Below are positions 35,178 to 47,193 of a DNA stretch of 64,000 bases, piece by piece. This DNA is from Xylocopa sonorina. Lineage: Eukaryota > Arthropoda > Insecta > Hymenoptera > Apidae. The translations under genes were made by a program, and so were the position numbers. A model generated the notes under the pieces. It saw nothing but the letters and a program-made list of their open reading frames with translations, ran no database searches and was not told the DNA's origin. How positions within the stretch are numbered: the first letter of the stretch is position 1; each line of letters begins with the position of its first letter. The DNA lies in assembly GCF_050948175.1 (NCBI RefSeq), contig NC_135207.1, positions 1,488,001 to 1,552,000 on the forward strand. The letters are read 5' to 3'.

Positions 35178-35497
35178 CATATGTTTTCGCCTCCAACCAA
35201 TTTTGTTTAAACTTTGCATATTTGTAGATCTACATGTAGGTCATCAATTGCCAGCGTAGCTTTTTGACAGCGGAGCTTTTGATTTTTTGGTGATTTTTTG
35301 ACACAAAATTCAAGTCGATATCTTTTCTCAGTCAAAAGTTAGAGTTTCTGAAAGATTTCGCTAAATGCATACTTTGGCCTCCTCCCCCTCCGTTATTGCA
35401 AGACCTGTAAAAAAGTTACGCTGGCAATTGATGACCCACACATAGATCTACAAATATGCAAAGTTTAAACCAAATCGGTTGGAGGCGAGAACATGGC
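35178..35497. mobile_element. Fold-back element with ~88-bp inverted arms
   Basis: The left arm 35178-35266 (ttttcgcctccaaccaattt ... catcaattgccagcgtagct) is inverted at 35410-35497 (agttacgctggcaattgatg ... aaatcggttggaggcgagaa). Arms are about 90% identical around a ~140-bp core. There is no coding sequence and no clear target duplication, so the superfamily is open. Confidence 0.8.
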
Positions 35498-37140
35498 TTT
35501 TGAGTAAATTCCTTTGAAAAGAGAGAAGGAATAAACCAATCACAATGGAATGCGTTGCTTTTAATTTTAATTTACAAACGATCGTATGATAAATGTTTTT
35601 GACAACGATTATGCTGCAGAGCAAAAAACGGTGCACTTGTGTACGCTCAAGCTGAACACAGATCTCCGAGACCGGATTAAGAGGGATGATATATGAAAAG
35701 GGGATGCCTCTGTAAGCACGTTTCGTATTCTTCCCTCTGGCTCCCCACGGAATTAGAATAGCGGCGTTTTTATGGAAGAATAACTTAAATTTTGATGGTC
35801 AAGTTAACTGATACGATTTTCTCCAAAAATATGTTTGGGTATGTTGATATCTACTTCAAGATTTATGGTATTTATGAGTGATCTACATTTACTGGTTTTT
35901 AAAAAACCCTCTATGTGTAAAAAAAATAATAAATTTGATTAGAAAGCCATAAAAAGTAGAAAGAATTTATTATTTTAAAATTAATTGTACAGTTTAATTT
36001 TGCAGCATAATTTAATTCTTCTCTTTTCTTTTTATCTTTTATTTTTATTTCTTCTTACATTATGCATAATTTTATTTTGACGCATTATTCTTAATTTGTT
36101 TAATGTGTTTACAGTGAAGCACGTAATTAATGAAATTTTGATTGCCAATTTAGTCTAATAATATCATTGTTATCTTTCGTTTCGTAATAAACAATTGTGT
36201 TACAGGTTCCATGCTCTACCCATCCCTTAAATTCATTGGATATCTTTTATAATAAAAAGCTGGTGTATGAAAATCTTTGGTAGTAGAACAATTTGAAGTT
36301 GCAGGCAAAAACTTTGCGCTACGAGCACTCGACTTAAATTCTCTATGAACAGACTCCCCAGACTTGGCTCTTACTGTGTTGATCCTTAAGAGGATTCCCT
36401 CGCGCGCACGTGCAACCGCACAGATATTCCTCGAGCGGAATCTTCATATTTCATAAACTGATCCGACGTTTCTACCGATAATAAGCTATTTAACTCAATA
36501 AGGATGAAGGCAGAGAGCACCTTAATTTACGTTTAAGACCGTTTAAGTTTAATTCTATCATTGTTTTGCGAATAATTGAATTTTGTGCAAATACCTTGAA
36601 CCTAATTAAATATTTATCAAATATTATTCTTATTATTGCTAAGTAAATATATTTTTAAATATGAGGTCTGAATAAGTTTTCTGAACAAGTCAAATCGTTA
36701 AAATTAAGCAGTAATTTTAAGTGTCGCTTATAATTTGATTAAAATTTCTCATAGTTTTAACTGATAATACATTTATATTAATGTGTTTGCACTAAATTAA
36801 GTTTCAGTAAAAAATAGTGTTTTATTTATGTTAAAATTGGAATTAGAAAAACAAAATAAAACGTAGACAGCAATTTTCTTTAAAATAGAAAAAAATTAAA
36901 ATTGAAAATTTAATATTTAATTTAATATTTTTTTATAAAAGTAATACAATGTCATAAACTATGCTATAAAATTCTAATTTTTGAGGAATTCGATTCCTTC
37001 AATCAACTGTATGATTTGTTTAGTTACTAATTATTTGATTTGATGAAAATTCATGTCTCTGAAAAGTTTCTGATTGGAAGAATCAAAAATATTTCTACAA
37101 AAATTCACCCAAAAAATAATCGCCAAGCACTCGAAAGTGC
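35498..37140. other. Unique DNA, mostly AT-rich
   Basis: A short balanced patch at 36300-36480 contains cgcgcgcacgtgcaaccgc. Otherwise no frame, repeat or signal is evident. Confidence 0.4.
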
Positions 37141-37440
37141 TACTCTAAAGATTACTAGCTAGAAAAATCAAATCATTTCTGCAAAAATTCACATAAAAAA
37201 TAATCACCACTTAACCCAAATACTACGTATTTAAGTCAAAATTTTCGTTCAAAAAATTAGAGAGAATCTAAAATCTATTTACTTAAAAATTCACAGAAAT
37301 CTAATGGCACAGAAATCTAAAAAGTAATCACCACTTAACCCAAACATTACGTATTTAATTCAAAATTTTCGTTGAAAAAATTAGAGAGAATTGAAAATCT
37401 ATTTGCTTAAAAGTTCACAGAAATCTAATGGCAGGAGTTA
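37141..37440 (+). repeat. Tandem repeat, ~124-bp period, 2.4 copies
   Basis: taatcaccacttaacccaaa begins units at 37201 and 37325; both include tcaaaattttcgtt and attcacagaaatctaatggc. A degenerate half unit precedes at 37070-37200. Confidence 0.8.
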
Positions 37441-38304
37441 AAACGAACCTTGGAAAATATAAGGTAACCAGAACTAACAAACTGACGTCCACTTCCCAAG
37501 CAGAGGATTCCCAACAGCGGAGCAATCCGAACTAACCCCGTGTCAACTGACAGTCGAATTTCGAAATTCGCCACAACAGCAAGATAGAATTTCGATTTCA
37601 CGGTGAGTTAAGAGTTTTTTGCGCGTTCATCTGAACGGATATTCGCAAAGGCCGTTTCCAACGCGTGCGTCTATATTTACGCGTGCAAATGTATCCGTCG
37701 CGAGCAGGTAAAGGCAATACAGTGGGTTCTCGTCTAACAGAGTGAGTACTCGGGTTTCCGATTATCCGACCGACTATTATTCGCGCTCTTCAATTATCGT
37801 CTGTAGAACTGCACACGATCGCATGTATTTATGCATTGTTCCTATGTGACCCCATTTCTTCCCGATATATGCTCCACTTTTCGTTTTATTTCTGAGAAAT
37901 GCTGCAATTCTGCGTGTGTGTGTGTGTGTTTCGAGTACGAAGATGTGTTACGAGTCTATCGTCAATTATAACTTTCATTATTATGGTATTCTACAGTTCG
38001 TTTGTCATTTCGACAGTCACTTGTTGCTGGCAAAGATGGCGGGACCTGTTCCTAACCTTTCTTTCTGCTTTTATCGTAAGTGTTTTGTGGTATACTAATT
38101 TATAGATTGGTTTCTTATGATTTGTGAATGTAATTTATATTTGTTTTATAATTGTTTATAATTGGTTTATAATTTATTATAAACAAATTATAATTATTTT
38201 ATTTTTTAATGTATATTATATTATTATATATTTAATATATATATATTATTATATTATTTTTTAATATATTTGTTTATAATTTGTTTTATAATTTATATTT
38301 GTTA
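37441..38304. other. CpG-richer patch, short TG run, then pure A/T
   Basis: 37480-37760 is CpG-richer. A TG dinucleotide run lies at 37914-37929. 38120-38304 is almost entirely A/T with self-complementary ttataa blocks. Frames near 37900-38105 have no motif. Confidence 0.4.
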
Positions 38305-38938
38305 TATGAAAAAATAAGTCGAAAATATAGAATAACAATTTGTCATTTGAGATTTTGTTTTCAAGGAAATCGACTTTGAATTTTCGCTGGGTATGGGTGC
38401 ACTTAATTACATCTCCTTGTAATGAATCTCACTGTAAATCGCTGTCCCGATGGGACACGTAAATTACGTACAGGTAATGAAATAAAATGTTTGAAACAAA
38501 GTTTGAAGTTTGTAACAAATTTGATTATTACAGAAATTGCTGAAAATGTTGGTCATCCTGCCAAAAACATAATTCTGCTCTTCTAATTAAATTTCTATAA
38601 ACACTTTTTAAGGTATTCGGTTGTTTTGATGTACGATAGGCTACAATAATCTTTTTTTTCGATTACTCGCAACTTGTGATTTCTTCTGAATACACAATTG
38701 ATTTAATATGACTCCATAAGTAAAAGTCAAGCAGAGTTAAGTCAGGAGAGCTTGATGCCAACTTTGGTAATGTTGGTTTAAAAAAAATCTCTTACACCTA
38801 TACTTGGTGAAAATTTAAAGTCGGTTTTTTCGAAAACAAACCCTCAAATGAAAAATTGTTATTCAATATTTTCGACTTATTTTTTCATGTAGAATCACCC
38901 TCTTTTTCGATTGTATAACCAGTTACAAATCACCCTGT
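38305..38938 (-). mobile_element. Mariner-type element, decayed, family M2
   Basis: The right end is ...ACCAGTTACAAATCACCCTG/TA. About 100 bp inside it (ttttcgacttattttttcat, aaaaccgacttt-type) are inverted at the left (atgaaaaaataagtcgaaaa, aaatcgactttgaattttcg), so TIRs exceed 100 bp. The left tip with CAGGGTG is lost into A/T DNA. The interior holds the transposase tail described separately. The right end is shared with the mosaic MITE at 7508-7884. Confidence 0.75.
38528..38782 (-). pseudogene. Tc1/mariner-type transposase C-terminal remnant
   Basis: On the minus strand, from about 38780, the frame reads KPTLPKLASSSPDLTLLDFY then LWSHIKS. SPDL-x-x-x-D-[FY]-x-L[WF] is the block with the third catalytic Asp in mariner-type DDE transposases. 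The frame stops after TSCE. A second frame, shifted within an A-run, continues AYRTSKQPNTLKS and RRAELCFWQDDQHFQQFL before TAA at 38528-38530, the usual C-terminal helix region. The N-terminal HTH and first two catalytic residues are absent. It is inactive. Confidence 0.75.
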
Positions 38939-40385
38939 ATATGTAGATATGTAGTTGATATAAATTTGTTGAAATGTATTGTATAAATTCGTTTCTTCAT
39001 CTACTATAGCTGTGATATACCGAAGATTCGTTTTATAAAACAGTAAATTTATTTATTTAATTTTATCTCCTTCCATTTTAATTGAGAACTCATTCACCGG
39101 TTATAATCAATTCCTATTAACCATATAATATCAATTTCTGATTGAAAATATGATTAATTCAATTTATTACAGTTGAACTTGTCTCTTTTTGATTTAAAAA
39201 ATTCTTTAATATACAGAACGACCCAAATAAGACCTGTAATTTTGCTAAGATTTTACTAATCTTACAATAATTATTTATAACTGTACTTATGATTGATACT
39301 GTGTTTTTTATTTCGATTAAAAAACTTGCATCGTGCAGAAAATGTAACTGATGTTAAATATCTAGAAACTAATGTTTAAATCGAGCACGAGGATATACGC
39401 GAGTGATCCTCGCACCTGTCATCGACGAAAACTTTCCACCGACTATTCGTCCGTGTAACGTCTAAGCTTGGGTTACTCGATGGATCCAGATTTAATCGGT
39501 TTAACTCGGCCCCGATTATATCGCGAGAAGTTTCCCGAGGGAAACACTACAGCCACCGACTTCCGGATGACGGGCTCGCTTCCGATCCCATAACTTTCAT
39601 TCGAACGTCCCTGCGATGGGTCTTTCGTTCACGTTCGACGAGATTTTTCAGACAGAATCCACCGATTCGAATAAAATTTCTGTATACGCAGTGTGTTCGC
39701 TTGGAAGGAGAACGAGTTCTATATATCGTATTCCATAGACGATGCGATACAATAGATGTATAAGTCTATTATATTCGATAGTATTTTTTCGAGAGATTGG
39801 AGTAACCGTTAATTTTTTTAATGGAATATCGACGCGAACTGATTTTGTCTGAACTATGCACGATGTAGTCAGCGTTGTAGTTTTCTATTTATTTAATTTA
39901 TTTATAACGATTTGTAATATATTATAAAAATATTTCGTTTATTTTATAACGAGGTATAAAATAATAGAACACCGTATGTAGGATCTAATAGTATCGTTTC
40001 TTTTTCATTTCAATATGCGTAACAAGGTAATTGCTTTATACGTTTCTAAGGATATTTAGATCTGTCTATTCGTGTTATGGATCATTGTAAAACTGAAATG
40101 AAACTATTTGGAGAGAGATTCATTGTTCACGGTTTACATGGAATGCACAGTTTGAAAACGTATAGCAATAACTAGTTTCTTATTAAATTGATATAAAAAT
40201 TAATTCGTTTCTTCGTAAGAATTGAATACCACGATTATGGATGATTGGAATTTAATTTCGAAATAGAGTATTTGATTTTTTAAACGCGACTATCATTTCG
40301 GACGATTCATATTAACATTAAAAAGTTCAATTCAAGATTGCAGCTAATGAAATTGGTATTTTAGAATATTTAGCTACTACTTTTA
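38939..40385. other. AT-rich DNA with CpG-rich block at 39370-39720
   Basis: The block (tcggccccgattatatcgcg near 39507) carries no open frame with a protein signature. The surroundings are AT-rich and unique. Confidence 0.4.
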
Positions 40386-40645
40386 TTTTTATATACCCAA
40401 ACATATTTTTTCAAAATTCGCAATTATATTATATTTTATATACCTAAACAAATTTTTCAAAATTTGCGATTATATTATATTTTATATACCTAAACACATT
40501 TCTCAAAATTTGCAATTATATTATATTTTATATACCTAAACACATTTCTCAAAATTTGCAATTATATTATATTTTATATACTTAAACATATTTTTCAAAA
40601 TTTGCAATTATATTATATTTTATATACCTAAACACATTTTCTAAA
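40386..40645 (+). repeat. 46-bp tandem repeat, ~5.5 copies
   Basis: Unit tatacctaaacacatttctc + aaaatttgcaattatattat + attt(t)a; starts at 40439, 40485 and onwards at 46-bp spacing, first copy diverged. Confidence 0.95.
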
Positions 40646-41865
40646 AAATATGCATTATTAATATATCTATTGCACCAATCAATGTATCGTAAGACATCAC
40701 AAGTGCATCAATGCTTTCAGAATTGCAGATTAACTCATTGCAAATTAAAAAACTGGAGATCACTTTATTATTACGAGTACAGCCTCGTTGGTTCGCCAAA
40801 ACCAATCTTCCAATTTAAAAAATTAAAAATATTCAAAAAGCGAAAGAAGAAACGTATCCCAAAACCATCGAAATACACACACGCGCACGCAAATGATCGA
40901 AACCACAATTTGACGCGCAGTTCAGCGACCACGAAAAGCCCCGAAACAGGTTCGAGCGGACGATCTTCCGCCCTTAAATTCGCCGCTGGACAAAACAGGC
41001 CACGCGCACCGGGTCCACTTGGCCGGCGCCATTCGACGGTAAACATTTATCATTCCCGAAAGTTAATTGCCAGCCACGGTAAACAACGTGGGTACCGTCG
41101 TTAATGAACGATTCCCGTCGATGCCTGACGAATAATCGAGTCCGCCGATAAAACACCACCCTCGCGCCCGTACACTTTGCGCTCGACATCCCCGCGCGTC
41201 GACCGCTGTTTTACGAGCAAGATGGAACCGATAACGCGGACGAGAGTTTTTCCGACTTCGCTGCGTTAATCTGTCCCGGGGAAAAAAAGTTGACACTGAT
41301 TTAAACGGCGAGCGGGTCGATGGACGGGGGGTGAAAAGGGGATCGAGTTGTTGGAGGCGGGTAAAGGGTAGCTTTACGAGAGAAAGAAGCGGGGTGTTAA
41401 TGGAGTTTTTCGTTGGCCTTGATTTCATTAAGCCTGGTGGCATGGTTCTTTTGCTTGATCGTTTGTTAAATGAAGTTTCGAAGGGTGGTTTCGCGTTGAT
41501 CTGTTGGAAGCAATATTTTTGAACGATTGGGCTTAAATTTATAATTTATTTGTCTTTTATTTCGATTTGAATTATTAGATTTATAGCTTTGTCGCGACAA
41601 TAGTCGCCTTCTTAATTAAAAGCAAGTTTATGGTACGGACGCAGTCAACTAGCTATTTTTGAGAATTTCCTAATATTACTTATCTTTTTTTGTTACTTTA
41701 ATTTTCTTAAGTACCAGAATTAGAACTTTAAAGGTTGCTTTGGAATTTGTAACGATTCGCACCTTTAATGCCTTGACTCGATAGCTAATGACGTGTCATA
41801 ACCTCGAAAAAGCCTAATTAACATGCCACTCGACCGCGTAGTCCAAGCAGTTCTTTCTTATTCCT
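40646..41865. other. CpG-rich island, no gene assigned
   Basis: 40860-41460 is strongly CpG-rich with frames of 71-144 codons open on both strands over the same DNA. The products are Arg/Pro/Ser-rich without motifs or splice borders. A GGGGTGAAAAGGGG stretch sits near 41328. Confidence 0.35.
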
Positions 41866-42985
41866 ACTACTGAGTAGCTACTACCTCCACACCAAAGGAG
41901 GAGTAACAAGCTGATTAGATAAGTTTGTAAAAAGTGCAAAATAGATTATTACTAAACTAAGTTATAACCAAGTCACAGTCAAACATTACGAACAGTTCAA
42001 TAAGTAATTTACCCAACTTATCATCCTAACGTAAAATATTAAAATCAAACAAAAATCGTCCTTAGTATGTTAACCAACCATTAAGCAAGGTGAAACTAGA
42101 GATGCAACACGGTGATTGCCAATGAGTATTTGAAATTTTGGGAATTTCGATTGTTCCGTGATTCTATTGAAAAAGTTATATATCTATAAAAGTTGCTTGC
42201 ATTTCTCATTGCAGAAAATTTATTTTAGTATTTTTAATTAATGTACAATAGTTACATTCCTTTGCGTATTTTCGATAGCAAGTGAGCGTGTCTAGTATAG
42301 TTAACTGTTAATTTTTCTACTAAATAATTACAAGTTTGTGAAATGAAAGAATCTTTCTGGGTTCTAGCTACCACTTCTACATTAAAGGAAGGGTAACAAG
42401 CTGATTAGCCAGTCTCTAAACCACAGTTCATATATAAGTTTGTAAAAAGTTTAAAATAAATTAGTATTAAATTAAGTTACTACCAAGTCACAACCAAGCA
42501 CTACGAACGTTCTAATAAGTAATTTAGCCAACTTATCATCCTAATCTAAAATATTAAAACCAAACAAAAAAGTCGTCCTTGGTATTCTAATCAACCATTA
42601 AGCAAGGCGAAGCTAGGAACGTAACAGTGTCTTAAGAACGATATTAAGTTAAATCTCTTAACTAAATATTAACACATTTTTTACGATTGATATGAATATT
42701 TCATTAGTTATAGTTTCCAACAAAAATCGTTCTATAAAAATAAATCAAAATATTATTTACATATAAAATAAAATCTAAAATATTAAAATCAAACAAAGTA
42801 GTCGTCCTTGGTATTCCAACCACCCATTAAGCAAGGCAAAGCTAGGAACGCAACAATGCCTTAAGGACAATATTAAGTTAGATCCCTTAGCTAAATGTTA
42901 AACAAATTTTTTACGATTGATATGAATATTTTATTAGTTATAGTTTCCAACAACAGTCGTTCTATAAAAATAAAATAACATTTAA
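41866..42985 (+). repeat. Cluster of nested direct duplications
   Basis: A block with ggagtaacaagctgattag, gtcacagtcaaacattacga and aaccattaagcaaggtg (41880-42100) recurs at 42385-42615. The segment 42540-42775 (taaaatattaaaaccaaaca ... tagtttccaacaaaaatcgt) recurs at 42776-42985. So there are three partial copies with overlapping boundaries. Confidence 0.8.
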
Positions 42986-43101
42986 TTAAAATTGTTCAGG
43001 ATCTGTCGTACCAATTTCACTTGTGCTACATTAAAAAATAGTATCAGAGAAGAAGCTTGGAGAGATGTAAATATTCCTGGCTTCAGAATGAGAATTGATA
43101 A

Positions 43102-43317
43102 TATCTGTTTTCACGATTGTTTGATTACGAAATTAATGAAACGCGGTGTACTTTAGATACATCGCGGACAGAGATATTCGAGGACTCGATGTACTCGAAA
43201 GGAAAGCATCCGAATGCGGATCCTGTGACGAACGCTCGTGGAATTTTAATGGAATTATTAAATCGTTTGGATTGCAGCGTTCCGATTCAGGATAACAAGA
43301 AAAGCATTAAAAGTTAA
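43102..43317 (+). CDS. Candidate coding fragment, unknown protein
   Basis: Open from 43102 to TAA at 43315-43317 with no ATG before Met at 43189. Reads SRLFDYEINETRCTLDTSRT and later ARGILMELLNRLDCSVPIQD, then a Lys/Ser tail. Composition is protein-like (acidic and amphipathic segments, few Phe/Ile runs) in an AT-rich region. AG at 43155-43156 (gtgtactttag) is a possible but weak acceptor. Could be a terminal exon, a transposon remnant, or chance. Confidence 0.2.
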   Translation, partial: YLFSRLFDYEINETRCTLDTSRTEIFEDSMYSKGKHPNADPVTNARGILMELLNRLDCSVPIQDNKKSIKS

Positions 43318-44640
43318 GAGTTCGAGTGATTGTCACAGAGATTGAAATACGTTCCTCTTCGTTTGTTACTATCATATTTATCGGTTGTAGAAGTATATTC
43401 ACACACTTATTTGTTACAGTTGAATTTAAATTACAAAAAAACATGCAAGGTGGGAATTTTTTAAATATTAATTTAAAATCTTCGACAGAAAAGATATTGT
43501 TGATCTTTATTGAAATTAGAAGATTTCTGAGACAAATAGACTTTGAATTTTATGCTTGGATCGAATTACTGACTCTGTATTGTGAACTATTAATTTATCG
43601 CAAGTGCTAAATTTTAAATTTGGTATCTTGTATTATAGATTTGAATTTTTTAAAAGAATTGAAGTACGTATTTAATTTTATGACTCGTTTCTATTTATAT
43701 CGGTGCAAGCAAAAAGATCTATGCTTTCTGATAATGGAATAAAAGATATGAGAAGTGTGTGTGATTTATTCGGAAACCCAGGAATGTTTCGAGAAATACA
43801 AGTGACACTGAAAAATATTTCAAACAGAAATTGTACGCTACCAAGGGACGCGTATGATGTCCATGTTTATTTGAACGCGTGACGACTTTCGAGGACGCTG
43901 TGAAGATCGCGCTTAAATTTTTCATAAACTGTGGAGTTACGAAATTTCAAATTTGACGTATGGGCGACAGCGTTACCGAATGTATACCACGGGGAGGTTG
44001 CTGGATTGAAACTTGGTACCTGAACTTCAAAATCATCCACCTCGAAAGAGCAAATTTCATACGTTACGCTGTTCCACATTAAAAGTGTCACAAGTTAAAT
44101 TTAGAAACTGAGAACTTCGCGAAATATAACAAATATCGTCTGAATCATTGATATTTAAGTTTCCATTCTCGACTAAGATGTATTTAAAATTTTTCACGCT
44201 TTGACTTAAACATTTGTTCACAAAAATTTATACACATGCGAATTGATATTAAAAAGACACTCGACAATTAATAAAATTGCCTTGTTTCTTTTTAACAAAC
44301 ACGTAAAAATAAATTTAAAAAGTTCCATTTTCTTTTAACATTATACGATATTCACACAAATACTGTAGAAAGTATAATTATCACAATATCTAATTAAAAT
44401 AAAGACTATATTCCACAAACGACACCATATGTAGGAAATTTATTAATCAATGACAATTACAAGATTATTAGATAGTTCTTTTAAATTGAGATATTACTTG
44501 AAAGACTGCTAATGAACAATTAACTGATCGTTTTAAAACATTCACAGGAAAAACTCATTTACTCCGCATATTCCACGCACATTACATTTGAAACTTGAAT
44601 CATTGATTAATTTTTAAAATTAAGACAATTCCATTATCCT
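43318..44640. other. AT-rich DNA, no gene assigned
   Basis: A more balanced patch at 43780-44090 has overlapping minus frames (68 and 74 codons) without motifs. The rest is AT-rich. Confidence 0.35.
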
Positions 44641-45430
44641 ACACATATGTCTCATCCGCGAACTTAAAACGTTCGAACTAAACCCCGATAAAACCGCCAT
44701 TTCTAGTTATCTCCCTCCCTTCGAATCTAAGTCGAGAATCTCCTCGCCGATTCATCATAGTTCCTCTAATTATCCGTCTGTCGAATACCAGTTCGCGTAA
44801 TCGAACGATTCGTCCGTAGCGAAAGTTCGACTGAAGCGGAACCGAGTCAAATGACGCAGTGGGAAAGTTTCGCGGCAAAGGATGGCGGGTATCTGGGAAC
44901 GAGGCTTCCTGGGGGAGAGGGTAAGACTGGCGGAAGTGGGAAGGGCGGCAATAACCGAGCGTTATCTCTTAACACTCGCGCGAACATACCCCGATCGTTC
45001 TTGGCTTTTATCGTTCGACGTGCGAATCGAAATTTCCCGGGGCTCGCGGCTGGGCATTTGAATTAAAATGGCGGGCCAGCGATAAGGGCGCCACGCGGCA
45101 CGTTGGACGGGCGTAATCTGTGGACGAGAAAAGGACGTCGTTGCTCGACCGTGGCGAAGCTCTCGCGGTGTCTACGGAGTTTCTTGATAACACGAGACAC
45201 GGCGAAGAAACGAAAATGGTTGCTGGGATACAATGCCGGAGGGGGGATGGACTTCTCGCGGCCTCTCGTCTCAATCTGTGTCTGCGCGGAGACGTTGAGG
45301 ATAGCTGAAGGAAATCGTTTCTATTTCGTCGAGGGGACGGAAAGGGTTGCTCGAGATGGGGGACCAGGGAGACTGATTGAACTTTGCGTTACGGAACTGA
45401 GAATTTGTACCGTTCTATCGAGGTGATGAA
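44641..45430. other. CpG-rich island, no gene assigned
   Basis: CpG-dense with purine-rich G runs (gggggagagggtaagactgg near 44911, which contains GAGGGTAAGA, a 5'-splice-like string). Five overlapping frames of 60-107 codons on both strands, none with a recognisable protein pattern. Confidence 0.35.
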
Positions 45431-45654
45431 TGTTGAGTAAGAAAAATTGCAATCTTTGGAAATGTTTAAGTGTACGAGGTGTAAAGGAAGAATAGAACGA
45501 CGAATAGAAATTTGTATTACAGGGATGAGAATGGCTGAATGTTCAATGCTTCTGACGTAATCTTTAAGCACAGAATAATAGAAGTATAATTTATTTTTAA
45601 GCGTATAATTTCTAAGTTATTTAAAGCATACAAAATAAAATAAATTTATTTTAA

Positions 45655-46070
45655 CCAGTTAAGTGCGTTCGACGTGTATACTCGTCGTGTAAAATAAAAA
45701 ATTACCATTCACTATAAAAACTCGAAATCTCAGTAAAATGTAATAAGAATATTATTTTATGGTATGTTGCCTTTATATTACCAGTACTTAAATTATTTTC
45801 TTATTTCTCTTGTTTATACTTGCTATCTTCAATTTTTCTTGTTTATTATTTTATTATTTTTTAATCATTTTCAAGCTTTTAGTGAGAATAACGTATTCAG
45901 AAACGAATTGTTAGTTCTTCTTGACGAATAAAAATGTAATCCTTCCTCGTTTTTCGTAAAATGTATAATAATACCATTTGCCTTGCGTTCGACGTGTATA
46001 CACGTCGTTGCTTGTTTTTAATTCCGCACCCTGTGCTGATCTTTTGAAATTAAATTCCACAGTTAACTGG
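45655..46070. mobile_element. piggyBac-type TTAA MITE, 416 bp, two TATA-core palindromes
   Basis: TTAA at 45651-45654 and 46071-46074 flank ends CCAGTTAAGTGCG and, reverse-complemented right, CCAGTTAACTGTG (13 bp, two mismatches). Inside each end, after TGCGTTC, lies a 16-bp palindrome: GACGTGTATACTCGTC (45671) and GACGTGTATACACGTC (45991, perfect). They are in direct orientation. No transposase. Confidence 0.85.
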
Positions 46071-46135
46071 TTAAGCATATAAAATAGAAGTATAATTTCA
46101 CCTTTTTCACTATCGCCAGTTTTTCATTTAATTAA

Positions 46136-46413
46136 CACGTTGATGCACATGTCTGACTTCACGATCGCCCTCAGAAACACTTTCTTTTTCGATTGTTTAT
46201 GACTGCCAGATGAAATCGGGTGTAAGTTGTATATTGCTGTCTGGCATGCTATCACTTTTTTTCTAGATGTGTTACTCAATATTTAACAAGTGCATGTGAT
46301 AGTACACTTCGTACTAACGCTGTTCTTTTTTTATTAATTAAAATACGCACGACGGCTATAGCCTACATATCGCCAAGGATCGGACAGCTATAGACGTCAT
46401 TTGCGTCAACGTG
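46136..46413. mobile_element. TTAA-type MITE, 278 bp, sister of 20247-20792
   Basis: The left end CACGTTGATGCACAT follows TTAA at 46132-46135. The right end, reverse-complemented, is CACGTTGACGCAAAT. The right-hand TTAA is degraded (taag). Internal sequence (tggcatgctatcactttttt, gtacacttcgtactaacgct) matches the 20.2 kb element, and it keeps GACGGCTATAGCCTAC (46351) and GACAGCTATAGACGTC (46383). It lies only 65 bp from the preceding TTAA MITE. Confidence 0.8.
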
Positions 46414-46602
46414 TAAGTAAGTGGTGGCTGTACGCTCACATGGTGCAGCAATAATATCCAAAAAGCCGTTACTTTGGGTCAAGATTATAGCGCTATTTCT
46501 TTTACTACTTGGACCTATTAGATCTATTAGTCACTTATCTTAACAAAGTAAGTACATACTCATCCAACATTTCTTATTTGATAAAACAGATACAAAAGAT
46601 CA

Positions 46603-47193
46603 GAATTCAACAAGTAACACGTACATATACGTCCATTGGACTAACACATGTCACAAGAATATACAAGATACTAGAACATACACAATATTCAAAGGTTGGA
46701 GTTTGCAACTATTGAAGAAGCAAACATAACGCATTTGGAACCAAGTATGAAAAATATAAACAATCTACTTCAGTATAAACTTTCCTCTCACCTTATTAAT
46801 TTAACGATGGAAGCAGCGTTCACGTTCATTACCAATAAGTATCACTACACGTGACGTTACAGCCACGCCTCCCTTCCTTTCGATCATTCAGGTCTCTTGA
46901 AAATTCAACAAGTAATACAATCATATACGTCCATTGGACTAACACATATCATAACAAGATACTAGACCATACACAATATTCAAAGGTTAGAGTTCGCGAC
47001 CATGAAAGAAGCGAACATAACGCATTTGGAACCATTTATAAAAAACATAAACAATCCATTTTAGTATAAACTTTCCTCTCACCTTATTAATTTAGCAATG
47101 GAAGCAGCGTTCACGTTCATCGTCAATAAGGATCGCTACACGTGACGTTACAGCCACGCCTCCCTTTCGATCATGCAGGTCGCCTCGAAACTT
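46603..47193 (+). repeat. Tandem duplication, 299-bp period
   Basis: aattcaacaagtaacacgta ... tcgatcattcaggtctcttg (46603-46901) is repeated at 46902-47193, ending tcgatcatgcaggtcgcctc. Differences are scattered, and the second copy lost about 10 bp in the middle. Confidence 0.9.

Noticed and set aside
40670..41443. 144-codon plus and 126-codon minus frames in a CpG island
   Set aside because: Overlapping in opposite directions, no domain, no ATG-led start on the plus frame until 40682, and no splice borders.
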